From: Bugula neritina
Lineage: Eukaryota > Bryozoa > Gymnolaemata > Cheilostomatida > Bugulidae
DNA length: 64,000 bases
Direction of reading: 5' to 3'
Assembly: GCA_964035545.1 (NCBI GenBank)
Contig: OZ037766.1
Span: forward strand, 9,433,722 to 9,497,721
Of this stretch, positions 26,801 through 41,716 are shown piece by piece. The translations under genes were made by a program, and so were the position numbers. The notes beneath the pieces were generated by a model. That model was not told the origin of the DNA and ran no database searches. It was given only the letters and a program-made list of their open reading frames with translations. Within the stretch, counting starts at the first letter, position 1, and each line of letters opens with the position of its first letter.

Positions 26801-29800
26801 TGTTGAAAAATTAAAAAAGTATATGAAAGAGGAATGCAAGAGCTATCTTTTCATGTAAAATTTGTTAATGTGAGACAAAAACTGTTCGAGCTATCCCCTG
26901 GAAACCGTTTATATATAACATAAAGCAGTGCCTGAATCTGGAAAGTAATGACCTTAAACCAACTGTGCAAGATTAAAACATCCACTGGGAGTAAAAATGC
27001 AATGAAAATAGTACAAATAGTATGCGTTGGTTGTTTAATTACCTGGGAACTGCTAGTCACAAATGATTTCCTTTGGGAAATAACCTTAATTATTATTTCA
27101 CAACTATTGTGGAAATTAAACTAAGCATCAAAATTCTAAAGAACATGACTGCTCACAAAGCAATCTACTAGCCTACATAATCAATGCATAATACTATTTA
27201 CATTCAGAACTTTAATTTAGTTAAATCTTTGTCATTGCTGCTTGCAATCAGGTAAAATTAATGAGGTGTAAATATTATCAGATGGCTTACCTTCATCAGG
27301 AAGAATGCAATGAAAAGTTATTATTCCTCCTGCTCTATAAATGTTAGAAGGTTCTGGATTCTGTACAGATACTGTCGGCTGTCCAGGTTTATCTAGATTA
27401 CCAAGCAGATATATTGCATCAGAGCATCAAATGTATGGTATAGAATATCCACTAAATAGTACAAATTTATTCTTAGCATATCACCAGAATAAAGGTCTGT
27501 TTTGCTGATAGATGTGTATACATATGCTTTATTGGTAGCTTGTGTGTAACAGAAACTATTTGTGACCTAATAATAAGGAATATGCTAGAAATTGATTGAC
27601 ATTACTGGTTTGGTGTTATTTTAATTAGACATTACATTAGTCACTGCATTGAATTTATTCAAGCCTTTATTTTTGTGTAGCATTTTATGTGGTTATTAGG
27701 TAATGAGATTTTGAAAGCATTAATTATTGAAGAGTGGAATTAGTCATATGACAAGCCTGCTATAAGATATGCATGAAGCAAATGCTTTATATTCAAAAGG
27801 TGTTGTTTATAATTAACCCCAACCAACAACTGGGGTAGTATTTATAAAGATTCAGGGTAAAAAAAAATTACATTTGAGAAAGAATAGTGAAATTTAAACT
27901 ATTTGATCAGCAAAAATATTCCCTACTATGGAACTTTAGGGTACAATTATATAATAGAGTGCACAGTTTAAACTGGATCTTCCCCATTGTACTGAATAAT
28001 AGAGTGTTCCAGAGAAAACTGAAAGAGAAATTATCAATACCCTTACATGGTTAAATGCTATTATATTGGTACAATTGCACCCTAATATAAGTTTAGCAGG
28101 AGCTCTAAAACTTCAAAGGAATTCCCTGCAAGCTAACTGTGTAAACAAAGACAGGAATGATGGTGTAGAATACGCAGCATGTTATGCATGCTCAATAAAC
28201 AAAATTACAATGATCAAAATTTATACCAATTTATTTGCCAAATGCTGTTCAACCAACAGTCAATCTGTGAAATTATCCTTCACAACAGTTTATTTTGAGA
28301 CTATGGTGAGAGTATTTTTAACTATTCCATCATTCCATTTCAAAATCATGATAGAAAGCTAACCAACTGAGGTTTTGACATCAGCTAATTGAGATAATTT
28401 GGAGTTATGGACTCGTTTTGTAATGTGATTTCTGACAGCAATACTAATAGCCATTTCAAAAAGAGTCTGCCCATATATAGGAAGAGGACTTGGTGATACT
28501 GCTTAAAAAATCATATCATTTAAATGAGTAGGTAATGTTATACTATGTTATAGGTGATTTACCATAATATATTCACAAGCATCATGCAGTGCAGCCATCG
28601 GCAATAAATTCAGGACTAGACATATCCTTTATTTATCAATAAAAGCTGCAATGACTTAAATAAGGTAGCACTAGGGATTATGGGAAAGATGATGACTAAC
28701 TAAATATTTAGAGGAAAACCAGATTGGTGTTCAAGTTAGTAAACAATTTTTCTCTTCATTCAAAGGTTATATTATACACATGGAAAAGACCTCAAATCAT
28801 TTAAATAAAACAGATTTTTTTTCTCTCAACACTGGGGTGAAGTACTATCATGTATCTGGTACACTTTACTAACATTCTGGGTCACTGTGAATGAAAAGAG
28901 TACATCATAATATTTTTATAATAAGTAAAGTTACAGCCAACAGCAGAAACAACTTATGAAGGCTGATGAATCAGTTGCACTCAAATGATATTACCTAAGA
29001 GCTGTTTATTGCACTTACAGTTAACATGCACTTGTATAGACTCGTTCCTTGCCGTTGTGACACCCAGGGGCTGGTTAGATGCAATACAAGTGTATATCCC
29101 AGCCATCTCCCTCGTCATAGAATTTATAGCCAAAGTCTTTGCCCTGACCATCACAGCACCATCTAAAAGGCACATTTGGATAATCAACTTTTCAAAAAGA
29201 AGATTTTATTTCATTTTATTTCAAATTAAATCAACATTTCAGCTTTAATAATAATTAAAGATTTGACCTCAGATGAATCCAATAGTTGGATATACAATAA
29301 ATGTCAACCAATATTTATGGCACATGAGACCACAGGGAGCTGTCACAAATGCTGTTTCCTTATCACCATTTTGAAAGAGAAAAATGTGTTCCTAATTTTA
29401 TAGATCATGCTGAAGTGTGTGGAAGATAATTGCTCATCTGATCTCAATACTTCTACTATTTGTCATTTTTCTATCAGTGGTAATTCTAATGAAAAGAATT
29501 TGACAAATACCTTGCATACTTCAGATTGTCTATATCTATATGACGAACTTTAGGTCATCACAAGACCCCTGGTGGAAGGTGTTTTTGTTAAATCGAGCCA
29601 AGGACTTATTCAGATGGGGCACAGGAGCAATTATGACTAAATGCTCTTCCTAACATCACCAATGGCCTTTGTGGGGTTCAAACCCATGACTTCCTGTTTG
29701 CTAAGCAAATACTCTAACCTCTAGACCACAGCTGCTCTCCTTCAAGTCATTACAACAGTCAGCTTAAAATACTGAAATGCCTTAACAATAGACTACCTTT

Positions 29801-32800
29801 CACCCATCTGTATGATACAACACTTGGGACAGCATCTGCATTGCAGTTTAGCTCTAAGTTGGTGCTTTCATTCACAGCCATCACAGCTCCCTTATCAATA
29901 CTGACTTTTGGTGCATCTACAATATGTGCTGATGATTATTCTAGAGCAGTGTGCAGTAGTCTGTTGCTGCATGCAGAATATGATCCTTGCTTGTTATTAG
30001 TAATTCTATTATAGTGTGGTTTTTACACCTAAAATGATATCTGTATACAAAAGCTTAAAAAGAATATCTATTAATAAGAAGTTGCATAGTGTCAAATTTA
30101 TATCTTTACTTTATTTCAATGGAAAAAACTATTATTCCAAGGTAATGCATTTTATGTAATGCATGCCTGATAATACATAGAAGCGATTAGCATGGCAGCT
30201 GAACCTTAAGGTAAAATTTCAAGCCTACAGCTTACACAACAAATGTTCTACTGCCTTTGTAGGCGCACATATTTTTATAACTCTGTCTCAATTTTCAAAT
30301 GTTGCTCTTTTAAATGGAGAGGCAATTATTACATGAGCTGAACAAAAGATTGCAAATACAAGAGTGAGGGGCTGACACTTACAGTGAACACTGACACTAA
30401 GTATGCCATTAGCCTTGTCTACTGAGTTCTCCACTTCACACTCGTACACAGTATCTTGGTTAATGCCTCCAGGTTGACTGAGTGTCAATGAAGATTCTCC
30501 CTCCAGCACTAAAGAGTTTTTCTTCCATGTTATAGATTTCAACTCCTGAGGATTGGCATCGGCACTGCATATGACGTCAAAACTGCTTTGCTGGAGAACT
30601 ACACTGATTCCGCCATCGAGTTTTACAGTGACCTTTGGCTTGTCTGTAAAATGGCCACAATAAAAAGATAATGCAAATGATTGTATGGCATTTCATTGCT
30701 ATGTGAAGCTTACACATACCTAGAAAGAACCAATTTCAATGAATAATATAATATAGTACCTATACAATGTAATATAATCAGTATAAATATACTATATCAT
30801 AATAAAATACTTACAGTATATAAAGCATTGGTAGACTATGAACAACAGCTTATCTAGAAATTAGACGTTAGTCATAAAATATCTTTTGCTATTCCTTGTT
30901 TACATAGAAACTTATCAATTTATATTTTATATTATGACAGCAAGTTATGGAAAGATAAGATAAATGTAATGCTAAATTACTGCTAGTATTAGTAATATCT
31001 GTTTTACATATTCACTAATGGCACAAGATGGAATAAACTAGAGATGACTAAGCAAAGTCATCAGATCCCTCACAGCTGCCATTGCAACATAGAAGAGTCT
31101 GTGGTGTAAAGTTCCAAAGAATTGCACAAAAATAAATTTCATATATTACTAATGAGGCATTTGTAGTGACAGCAATTATGCAAGGTGTGTTGCTTTAAAA
31201 GACAGCAAAAAGAATAAAAGAATTCTGTGTTGTTAAAAATAACAAATGAAGCTGAATTTGTGCCACAGAATAGCAATTATTTCAAAAGAAAATTTGCTAC
31301 ACAAATAAGTGCAACGCTGACATTGCTTATAATGCTTTTTTGAAAATACGATTAGCAATAACTTGAGGTATGTGAAACGTGAGTACTGAATGCAGCTTTT
31401 TAAATTTTAAATTTATACCCGATAGCAGGGGGCTAACTTAATTTTAATACTTTAAACTACTAATAGGATTCAAAATGCATGAGACGATTATTTCTTAAAT
31501 CGATTGTAATAAATATTAAATATATGTACTTTAGATTTCATCTACCAACAAATATATTCAGGGATTTTCATAATATGAAATGTATATACTACATAAACAT
31601 AGATAAAGAGCCAGAAAGAAAGGTGCAGATTCTTGGTAACCCACTCAACCCTATGAGTAGGATGTGCTGTATAAGCAGACAATGTTTAGGGTACTACCAT
31701 ATTGTAGTAGCTATTCATCCATTGTTCATTGTCCTACTGACTAGGAAAACTAGTATATGACTAAAATCTATATAAAATTATATAATTCTGTTGAATAAGC
31801 ACATTATTTTTTACACAATGAGTCTCGCAGAGTTAACAGTGAGGACGTAATGCTACTTTTGGTGAGTTGCTTAGAGATAGGTGCAGTAAAAAAAATTGAG
31901 AAAAACCTGTGTTCTAGATTAGAAATGTAGCATAAGAAGTTTAGTCCTAGCAAAAATTTCAACCCAAGACCCCAACTAAAATTTAATAATGGAATTAAAG
32001 CACTTCGGCTATCTCAATTTCTCCCCCTACTGCTCCTAAATGATTGCTTAAAGGTTGGTCTTCGGGACACAATTATACCCCAACAGCCTGTAAACTTTCT
32101 TAGACTGACCAATGAAACACACAGCACCACTTACACTGTACATCTAGTGTGTGTGTAGCAGTAAGTGTCCTCTGAAGCTCATTGGTCACATCACATCTCA
32201 CTTCCTTCGTGTTATCTGCATGAGTCAGAGTTACCTCCAGTGTACTTATGGCCAGACCTCCGTCCGAAGTTGGAACAGTGTAGGAGGTTTCTGGATATAC
32301 CTGGTTATCAATGCTCCAGGTGAATGTTGGATTCGGGTATCCACCTGTAGACTCACACCTGAATGTCCCTGGTGTGTCCTCTGTGATCTGGCTAGGTGCA
32401 GAGAGGGTTGGCTGACCAGGTGCATCTAAATTATATAGATACAATAAGAGTTACTGAAATTGAGGAGCAGTCTTGGTCCAGGGATTAGAGCATTTGCCTA
32501 GTAAGCACGAAGTCATAGGTTCAAGTACCGACAAAGGCTATTGGTGATTTTAGGAAGAGCATCCAGTTAAAATTGCTCCTGTGCCCCATCTGAATAAGTC
32601 CTTAGCCTGATTTAACAAAAAAAACCTTTCAATTAGGGGTTTCTCACAGGGATGGGGACTGTGAACTTGCGTGAGTGAGAATAGGAGTTACTGAAATTAT
32701 TTGACAGGCAATAAAGGCAATACTTTAAACATGAAGGAAGTCTTTCAAAATGAAGAGAAGGCATTAACAAGGTTACAAAAACAATGTTACTTGGGCAAAA

Positions 32801-35800
32801 ACATGACACTAGTGAAATATAATATATGCCAGATAGTAGCTTCAGTGCATTTGAAATCATACAATAATGAAAATGAGTAAACCGTGAAAGATAATGGACA
32901 TGCTTTTCAGTGTTGATAAACTTGTATTACAATAAATGGAGTCATGGTAGTTTACAATAATGTTTGTATGTCTAGTTATTGTTGTTTTGTTTAGTGGTCT
33001 GTCTTATTCAAGCACAAATTAAATTGCTGTTGTTACAAGCCTAAATAGAGACATGTACATTAATTACAATTTACTTGCAGCCACAACTTGACACCATAAG
33101 CAAACCAAAGGCACTTGACTTGGTAAATAAATTAACTTGCCAACATTTATGGAGTAATAAAAGGGAAGACTGAAATGAACTTCCAAACGAAGTTGATGTT
33201 TGTAATAAATCAATGGAGAAGTTAATGAATTTTCTCTGCATAATGAATTAAACATTACCTGAAGTAATGGGACTACACACAGGTTTAACCAGTACATGTC
33301 CATAGCATATTATTATGTATTTAAAACTTCACCTTTCCTGTGCTAATAGGTATGAAGTGACATTAAAGTCTTCAAATGACATTTATTGCTCTTTACCAAG
33401 GAAGAGACATAAAAGCAGTGTCAATTAAGTAAATTACTTTCTGAAGTAGATGTTGAAAATATGGATTATACAAACTAGATTATAAAACTTCATGAAAGAA
33501 TTGCAGGCAGAGAATTTAATGCAACTCTCCATGAAACTAGTGGAGAAAAAATGGAGAGCTCTCTTCAGCCAAGCATATGTGTAAATGATAAGCCACAGGT
33601 TCTATATCCAGCTGAAAGCTAGTGTCACAATTATTTAAAGTATGTTATCATTTGAAAAGAGCATATGGTGCAATTAATAGAAAGCTAATTTTACTATCTC
33701 ATTTACACTTTACAGTGAATTGAAACTCAGAGTTTGCTGATGACACGCCAGGTACAGATGTTATCACCTGGGTTGTAATTAGTTGTTAACATTTTACTTG
33801 TTTGCCTTCATCAGGTTACTATCTCCCACCTCAGACAACCAGCAGCCATCTCTTTTCTTTCAACAAATAAAGTTAATTATTTTTTCAAAAACTAAAAGTG
33901 TATATCCGGTTACAGTTAAGCACCTGCTTTTACAAGCAAATTTTATTTCCTGCCAGCTTAGCGTAAATCATTGGAAATAAATAAACTTAAACAAGAAGAA
34001 TTATAGACCTTTATAGATTATAGATCTGAGACATTATTATTTACAACAAAATTATAATTCATGATTCACCAGAGTCAGTTTATTTAATCAATTACACAAA
34101 AGAGAAACAAATAGGAACAAAGTATTACAAGGTGATTTAACACTGCCTTTGCAATGAAAACCCACTGGGAATTCAGTCACACATTATGCTTTGAGTTGGT
34201 TGATAGCCAGTTTGATAATCAACTATTGAAAGTTTACTAAGAATGGAAGGCTGCTCAAATGAATGGAAATCTAAAGCCAGTTTTTTAAAACATTATTGCG
34301 CACTTCTGATGCCAATTTAACATAATTATTCACCAACTGCTGCCGTGTTTATTAAATGAGTCACACACAACGTATACACACAAGGACCTTTATCAGGATG
34401 GGTATCCCAAGTTTGGCAGTGACCCCTTTCCCCAACCCCCCCCCTTCATACTCTGGAATTTTTGGCTATCTAATATTGACGTAGGAGATAATCTAGCTGA
34501 GAGCCTTGAGTCCCACTTAGAGATAAAATTGAAAGATTTATAGCAAGGAGGAGGTACTCGTACAATGATGACTCACTAACAATATTTTCATGTCACAAAG
34601 CTAAGATCTGACTAGAGAGGTCAGGTTGTTGTTGATACAGCTGACACATACGCAAAGTACTCTACACAGCGTAGTAGTGTACCTGCCACTGACTGTCATA
34701 GTTCATACTTGATGGGCATGAGCTATGTTCAGTAATCAGCGTTGCTAAAGCTCAAAACCCAAACTTTTTATTAATACTAAGTGTACACAGATTAAGAAGC
34801 AAACTGAAGCAAATCAATCAGTAGAAAAGCTTGTCATAGACTGTTTGCTACGGATAAACAATGAGCTAAAACCATAGACTAGGTGAAGCCATCTTTAGGA
34901 AGCACTACAAACTTTGTACAGTAATTGTTTGAAATTATGAAAAGCAAATTTTAGCTGAAGTGGCTGCCAATGCCATGAGCATCCCAGCTGTGTTTCATTA
35001 AGTTATTTTTTAGATAATAGCATGCATGAGTTAAAGGTTTGCAGGAATTAAAGGCTATGCAATTAAATTTATATTATGCAGGTGTGGCTAGACATTATAT
35101 TACAGTAACAGAGGGTGTATCCAGTTGTTGCTCTTGCATTTATGCAGCTGTTGCTACTTGTAAATACACCCATAAATACACAGTATCTATATATAATAAA
35201 TAATACAACAGCTCTTAATTTATGAAATTTTCAATTTTTCAAGTTTTAATTATTTATCAGCCATTTTAATTTTTATTATATCCGAGGGAATATCAGTTGA
35301 ATAACAGCATTAACTACAAATAATTATGCATTAATTATTTTTCAAACTAGAATAATTTTAAGGTGGTTAGTTTGGTTAGTTCCTGTACAGATATATATAT
35401 AAAACATGATTGATGGCTTTAAATACTTTGACAAAAAACTATTAGGTATTTGGAAATTAGCCAGAGTATTCCCACTCTAGGCTACAGTTAAACAATTCAT
35501 CCAACAGGAATAATATAATTAAAATAATGGAAGTGAATTTTATGCCTTCATTATACAGTTGGTATAAATAAACATGAATTACAGCCATCAGTAAAATTAC
35601 TTGGTATATTATAGCAAGAATGCAGCTATTCTACTACCAGTAGTACTAACTCAACATTCATTGTGCACTAAACACGATTGTTAAATTTCTTCGGAGTCTA
35701 CAAAAAGCTTTAGTGAAAGTGTGTCTATTTACACACAAAACAATTTGTGAATCAATTTAATTTTCCAATTATTTGTAATCAGTAGCTTAATGCATTATTA

Positions 35801-37632
35801 GAAGTGTTACTAAGTGGGACTGCTACATGTAGCCAGTTTGTACGGATGATTTGACCCATACATTAGCCCAAAAGAAGGTTTATATTACTAACAATTTATG
35901 CTAACTTCAACACAATAGATGCTGATAAATGAGCAAGCACTAAGATAAGACATAGAATAGTAGTAGCAAATGGCGTCACTTTGAATAGATCACATACTAT
36001 ATTCAATAAGAATATTCTTCCTTTTGTTATAAGAATTTCAACTTGTTCAAAAATACAAGAGAACTCAAGCATTACATAACATTTTAGTCTACAGAATAGA
36101 TACATGTATGTCTCGTAAATTGAACAAATTGTATCCTTGGAACATGAAAGAAATGGGATAATTCAGACAATGATCTGTCTTGTGTGATGACAGCTATCAA
36201 TCACCATGTTTAATAATTATAGTCTGATTATAAGCTTGAAATATAAAAATCAATTAGGATATAACATGCTACAGCTGTGGCAGCGTTGAGCTCAGGCTGC
36301 AGATGTGACAGCGTGAGCTCACACTGATTGGGGTCCTTCGTTCTTGACCCCATCTGTAGTCTACTTAAGGCAAAGTTGTAAACTCTTGCTTAGCTTGGGT
36401 TTATAACTTATCAGTTTGGTGTTTTGGTTTGGGGGAGGGTGCAAGCAAACAGATACCAGCTAGAACTATGACTAAGTTTGTATTTACTGCAACTTTAGAT
36501 AAACTTGTGCCTTACACAAGTTAAGACTCTATAAATTTCTTACTTTGTTAGTTATAACATGCTAGTTTTTGCAACTAAATTGAGCATGCTGGTTTAAAGA
36601 ATCATATAGTAATACGATCATCAAAATAATAAGGCTGCAAAAAGTGAAAGCTAAAAAAACTAAAAATGAAAAGCTTATTGGCTACCAAAATGGACAGAAA
36701 ATTCGGCTATAGTTCAACAGTTTAAGTTATGAAATCAGAGATATAAACATGTACGAGAATGGGATGGAACACTTGTATGGAAATCATAAGAAATAAACCA
36801 GCAGACACTTAAGGAGTCTATAATCTATTTATAGTAACAGCTTGCCACTAATCCGTCTTTTTATTGCTCAGTCTGTCACCAGTTCAAAATAACTACTTGC
36901 CAATAATATAACATTTATATTAAGTTCCCCAATAAGCATTTAATTGTTTAAAACAAACCAGTAATAGAGGATTTTAATAATAAAATTATAGAATATCTAT
37001 AAAAACAAAATATTCTACCTTAAGTTAGCTGCTTCAGCTACACATGCTATAATATTATTTTACTAAGTTGGAGCACTGGAGCATCCTTTTAAATTTAAAT
37101 ATGCACTAAACCAATAGAGTCTAAAATGTGTGCACCCAAGAAAACTAAATTAATGAAGGGGCAGTCAATGGCTTGAATAATAACACAGCCCAAATCTAAT
37201 TTCAATTTATGTAAACAAATCACCTATAGCCTACTGGTCTATAAGAAAGTAAAGCTAATAAATACCTGCAACTAAGATAACTCCAATTAAAGTTTCAGCG
37301 CTGGAGTACTGGCACCTGTAGGTATCGCTGTCATTCCTGTTGAGATTTTTAATCACCAGAGAATAGTTGCCTGTAGTTGAGGCATTGGCATCAACAGAGT
37401 ACTTTTCACCAACAAGACTTCCGCCAGCACCACTGTAAATTGTTCCCACTTTTGCTCGGCTCCAAAATATTAGTCGATAATCTGCTGTTGGTTGCATAAC
37501 GCAAGGAAGGTAGCCGACTAGGTCTTGACCATTCTCATATACTAAGGATCCTTCGTAGGGTGGAGTTATTATTATTGCGGTCCAAGAACACTGTACCAGC
37601 AGCACCAACAGAAGTGTGTTTTTCAAGGTCAT
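17801..37632 (-). CDS. Nephrin-like Ig superfamily adhesion receptor (7 Ig, FN3, TM, Tyr-rich tail)
   Basis: Seventeen coding exons (minus): 37632-37266, 32425-32135, 30643-30383, 29916-29797, 29162-29019, 27392-27291, 24401-24225, 23910-23689, 23336-23226, 22983-22681, 22161-21997, 21408-21218, 20868-20706, 20247-20049, 19331-19240, 18687-18523, 17988-17801 (TAA). Lengths sum to 1086 codons plus stop with all phases matching; Ig exons use phase 1. Domains: signal peptide (MTLKNTLLLVLLVQCSWTA), V-type Ig (to about 122), Ig2 220, Ig3 307, Ig4 395, Ig5 488, Ig6 599, Ig7 700 (upper limits), FN3 (about 700-780), a four-Cys module (about 780-872), TM 884-907, then a 179-residue tail. All seven Ig domains keep both cysteines; Ig7 lacks the core Trp. 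The order matches the nephrin/Neph (Irre) cell-recognition family, which act as surface adhesion and signalling partners, though vertebrate nephrin has eight Ig domains. Start chosen at the ATG followed by the signal peptide; an upstream in-frame ATG at 37656 lies before a possible acceptor. Confidence 0.85.
18523..18687 (-). other. Cytoplasmic-tail exon of the receptor
   Basis: Encodes QQHELENYDYTYASVQKK and a Ser/Thr/Glu-rich stretch, joined phase 1 to its neighbours. The three closely spaced tyrosines include a YASV site of the Y-x-x-hydrophobic form bound by many SH2 domains. The next exon (17988-17801) ends KKVIYEVIV. Confidence 0.75.
20049..20247 (-). other. Transmembrane exon of the receptor
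   Basis: A short charged stretch (KKDDSTK) leads into one hydrophobic helix of about 24 residues (W884 to I907), followed at once by RQQKGSNKKLTK. The positive charges after the helix put the C terminus inside the cell. Single pass with an N-terminal signal peptide means type I topology. Confidence 0.85.
21997..22161 (-). other. FN3 first-half exon with a predicted GC donor
   Basis: Encodes GAPDTPSHLILT...IDIEWNPGFDGGRA, the A-D strands of an FN3 domain. To join the second half (LYPETEYKISVLATNS) the exon must end in phase 1; the only fitting site is ACAA|GCAAGT, a GC-AG intron with otherwise ideal donor sequence. Confidence 0.65.
24415..24603. repeat. Intronic partner of the inverted duplicate at 1-189
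   Basis: Reverse complement identical by eye to the first 189 bases of the window. It ends 13 bases upstream (on the coding strand) of the Ig5 second-half exon, so it lies against the splice acceptor region. Confidence 0.85.
24604..25988. other. Part of a large receptor intron, nothing coding
   Basis: AT-rich intron sequence between the two halves of Ig5 (intron 24402-27290). Short TATTAT runs near 24985-25040. No nested gene recognised. Confidence 0.4.
25989..26075 (+). mobile_element. tRNA-like SINE head
   Basis: GTCTGCGTGGTCCAGAGGTTAGAG resembles a pol III A box in tRNA context (compare the two better SINEs at 29.6 and 32.5 kb), and GGTTCAACCC about 30 bases on resembles a B box. It lacks a credible cloverleaf, so I call a SINE head or tRNA relic, not a tRNA gene. 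Confidence 0.4.
26830..26970 (+). repeat. Diverged third copy of the 1-189 repeat
   Basis: Same orientation as the copy at 1-189. Shares CTGTTCGAGCTATC, AACATAAAGCA and GACCTTAAACCAACTGTG in order with small gaps. Its age differs strongly from that of the exact pair, so the sequence is a repeat family rather than a single duplication. Confidence 0.6.
29559..29739 (-). mobile_element. tRNA-derived SINE
   Basis: On the minus strand: A-box region GTGGTCTAGAGGTTAGAG, B box GGTTTGAACCCC, then a shared central domain TTAGGAAGAGCATTTAGTC and GTGCCCCATCTGAATAAGTC, and a tail starting GATTTAACAAAAA. Flanked by slightly decayed 11-bp repeats, CTTTAGGTCAT (29548-29558) and CTTCAAGTCAT (29740-29750). 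It lies in the receptor intron between the two halves of Ig4. About 80% like the copy at 32462. Confidence 0.85.
32462..32684 (+). mobile_element. tRNA-derived SINE with 14-bp target duplication
   Basis: A box TTGGTCCAGGGATTAGAG, B box GGTTCAAGTACC, central GGAAGAGCATCCAGTT and CTGTGCCCCATCTGAATAAG, then GATTTAAC and an A-run. Exact duplication GAGTTACTGAAATT at 32448-32461 and 32685-32698 defines both ends. Antisense to the receptor, in its first coding intron, just beyond the Ig2 acceptor. Confidence 0.92.
32699..37265. other. Receptor intron 1, nothing coding recognised
   Basis: AT-rich intron between the V-type Ig exon and Ig2. Phases on either side match, so no Ig exon needs to be missing. 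A GC-richer block at about 36270-36460 (GATTGGGGTCC, CTACTTAAGGC, G-rich run near 36430) looks LTR-like but has no defined ends. Confidence 0.4.
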
Positions 37633-37639
37633 GATGGCA

Positions 37640-39029
37640 CCTGTCAGGTGAGTCAAACTAATACAGAGCTGTGTTACAGATTTACAACCTATAATATAAT
37701 AATATAAATAAACCTCAACTAATACCTTTGATAATTCAAGACCTCATAAACTAATTAGTAAACTTGACCAGCCTGCACCATAAAGCAGCAGACGTCTTCA
37801 AATTTACAGTTTGATAATTTGAAACAGTCCCTATAAATATTACGTCACTAAGTAGGATTAGTATATTTTGTATGCCCTTGAAAGACAATGACTGAAGAAG
37901 AGCGCACTCAAGTCTACGAGTTTGAGACTTTGCCAACATTATTCAGTGCACAGGAGGAACAAGAAGTATAAGAATCATGCAAGCAGTCTATATTTATGGA
38001 TATTTTTTAATGTTTTCTACACATAAAACTTTGCAATATAGTTTTTTCTAAGCTTGAGCTTAGTGATTAAAACTTTTCTGCCTTTTAAGTCATCAATAAT
38101 CTAGAAGATATTTTTGGCTTGATACTTTACAAAATTCAAATAAAACGGCTAAATTAAGCCTACTTTACAATAAATTTGGTTGTTTACATTTTAACCAAAC
38201 AAGTAAATATACATAATTTATGCAAAAAACAGTTCTATAGCTTTGCAAAGCATACGAATACAATATCAATCTGATACAGTTTGTAAAAGCATGCAATAAG
38301 GATAAATATAGTGCTATCATTTAATTGTACTATAATATATACTAACTACTGTTGATTGAAACTCAGTATGTGTGTAGAACTAAATGTAGTGGAACAAATG
38401 TAATTGAGATAAAAGATGTCACTATAAAAAATGTGACTGGAATGCTAATTAATGGGTAATAGTGTTTGGATAATATATAAGAAAAAGGCAGCATTTAGAA
38501 AGAAATTAGACTGCTGACTCTAACTGCAGCACTGAATCAATAAACATTTCCCAAAGAAATAAATTATTCTCAGCCAACATCATCACAAATGGTTTATTTT
38601 GCTGGTTTTGACATGATGATGTTTATAGAAAACCTGGGAGAATTGCTACATTAGCTATAGCAAGTTTTAACTTGTGTCAGAATAGTCATAAATCTTATAT
38701 ACCATCGCCTGTGTAAGTTATAGTTACACCAGCGATGGTTTATTTTAGATATGCTGACGCTGTGAATGGGCCTATAATTTCAATTTTCAAGGGAAGTCTA
38801 AAGTTTCGTAATGCAGTACTAGCATACAGCTAATATTCTAAAATAAAACAAGCTAAATGCAGCAGTAATGTAGTTTAACTTCAAGTAGCAAATGCAAAAA
38901 TACGAACAATAAATATAATAAAACTTCAAGTTGCAACCTGGTTTTGAAATCTCTAAAAAGTAGTAAGGATTTAGTTTAAAAAATCGTTTCTACAACCAAT
39001 AAAATTATAATTGATAGCTTAAGCTTACC
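37640..39029 (-). promoter_or_regulatory. Probable 5' UTR intron and first exon of the receptor
   Basis: On the minus strand a strong donor CTTGCAG|GTAAGC ends a possible leader exon at 39029, and an acceptor CACCTGACAG at 37650-37641 opens eight bases before the ATG. Together they suggest an untranslated first exon upstream of 39029 with transcription start perhaps in 39.1-39.5 kb. No TATA box can be singled out in this AT-rich DNA. Confidence 0.4.
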
Positions 39030-39409
39030 TGCAAGTAGAGGACAAGGTTCGGGTTGCTATATTGAGACTCTCCACACAGTTTATTAAATAATTAATAATC
39101 CCTGAAGTGTATAGAAAACCAGCAGTATGAGTAAATATTTTTATCCAACTATTACTATGTCTATAATAAATACGTATTATTCTTATTATATTCTTGTGGG
39201 TTATGTGACTACCACATTATGATTATCAGCATTCCTCGTTTTTTTTAAAGGCAACTATAAGTATAACTATAATAAGTATTATAGACTTATAGAAATTAGT
39301 AATTTCTGGTGAACTCGCAGAGTTAATAATTCGCAGTTCCAGTTAGTCACTAGTCTAAGTGAACTGAGCAACTGCAGTTTCGTAAAGCAAATAGCACTAT
39401 CAATAAATA

Positions 39410-41318
<1,909 letters not shown>

Positions 41319-41716
41319 CGTGCGTGTGGTGCAAGTTTTTCTACAACACTCAATTGCATCACTGTTGTCACTAATACTGTAAAGAAATTATAAAGCCTTG
41401 TCATCTGCTGTGCCTAATGATTTATTGTAACATGTTTTTGGTCATAATCTAAAGCCACAATCATTTATCTGCACTGTATGGTCGGCTGCCTTTGTTCTTG
41501 TTTGATTGCTATGTAGTCTAGTTCCATCGGCATGGTTAGTTTTTTGCCAGTCAGTGCAAGAGTGTGAATAATCGTCAGTCTGTTTGGTCATTATAGCTGC
41601 TAACACCAGGTTTTACTCCACAATTTATAAATTATAGCTACCAGCAATTTACATTAAGCTTATAAGTTATACTAATGCAGGAATAGGAGGCAAAGGGTTA
41701 GTGTTTTAGCAATATA

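Noticed and set aside
36270-36620. Second solo LTR
   Set aside because: LTR-like composition and a TATA-like TACTTAAGG, but no defined ends, partner or target duplication.
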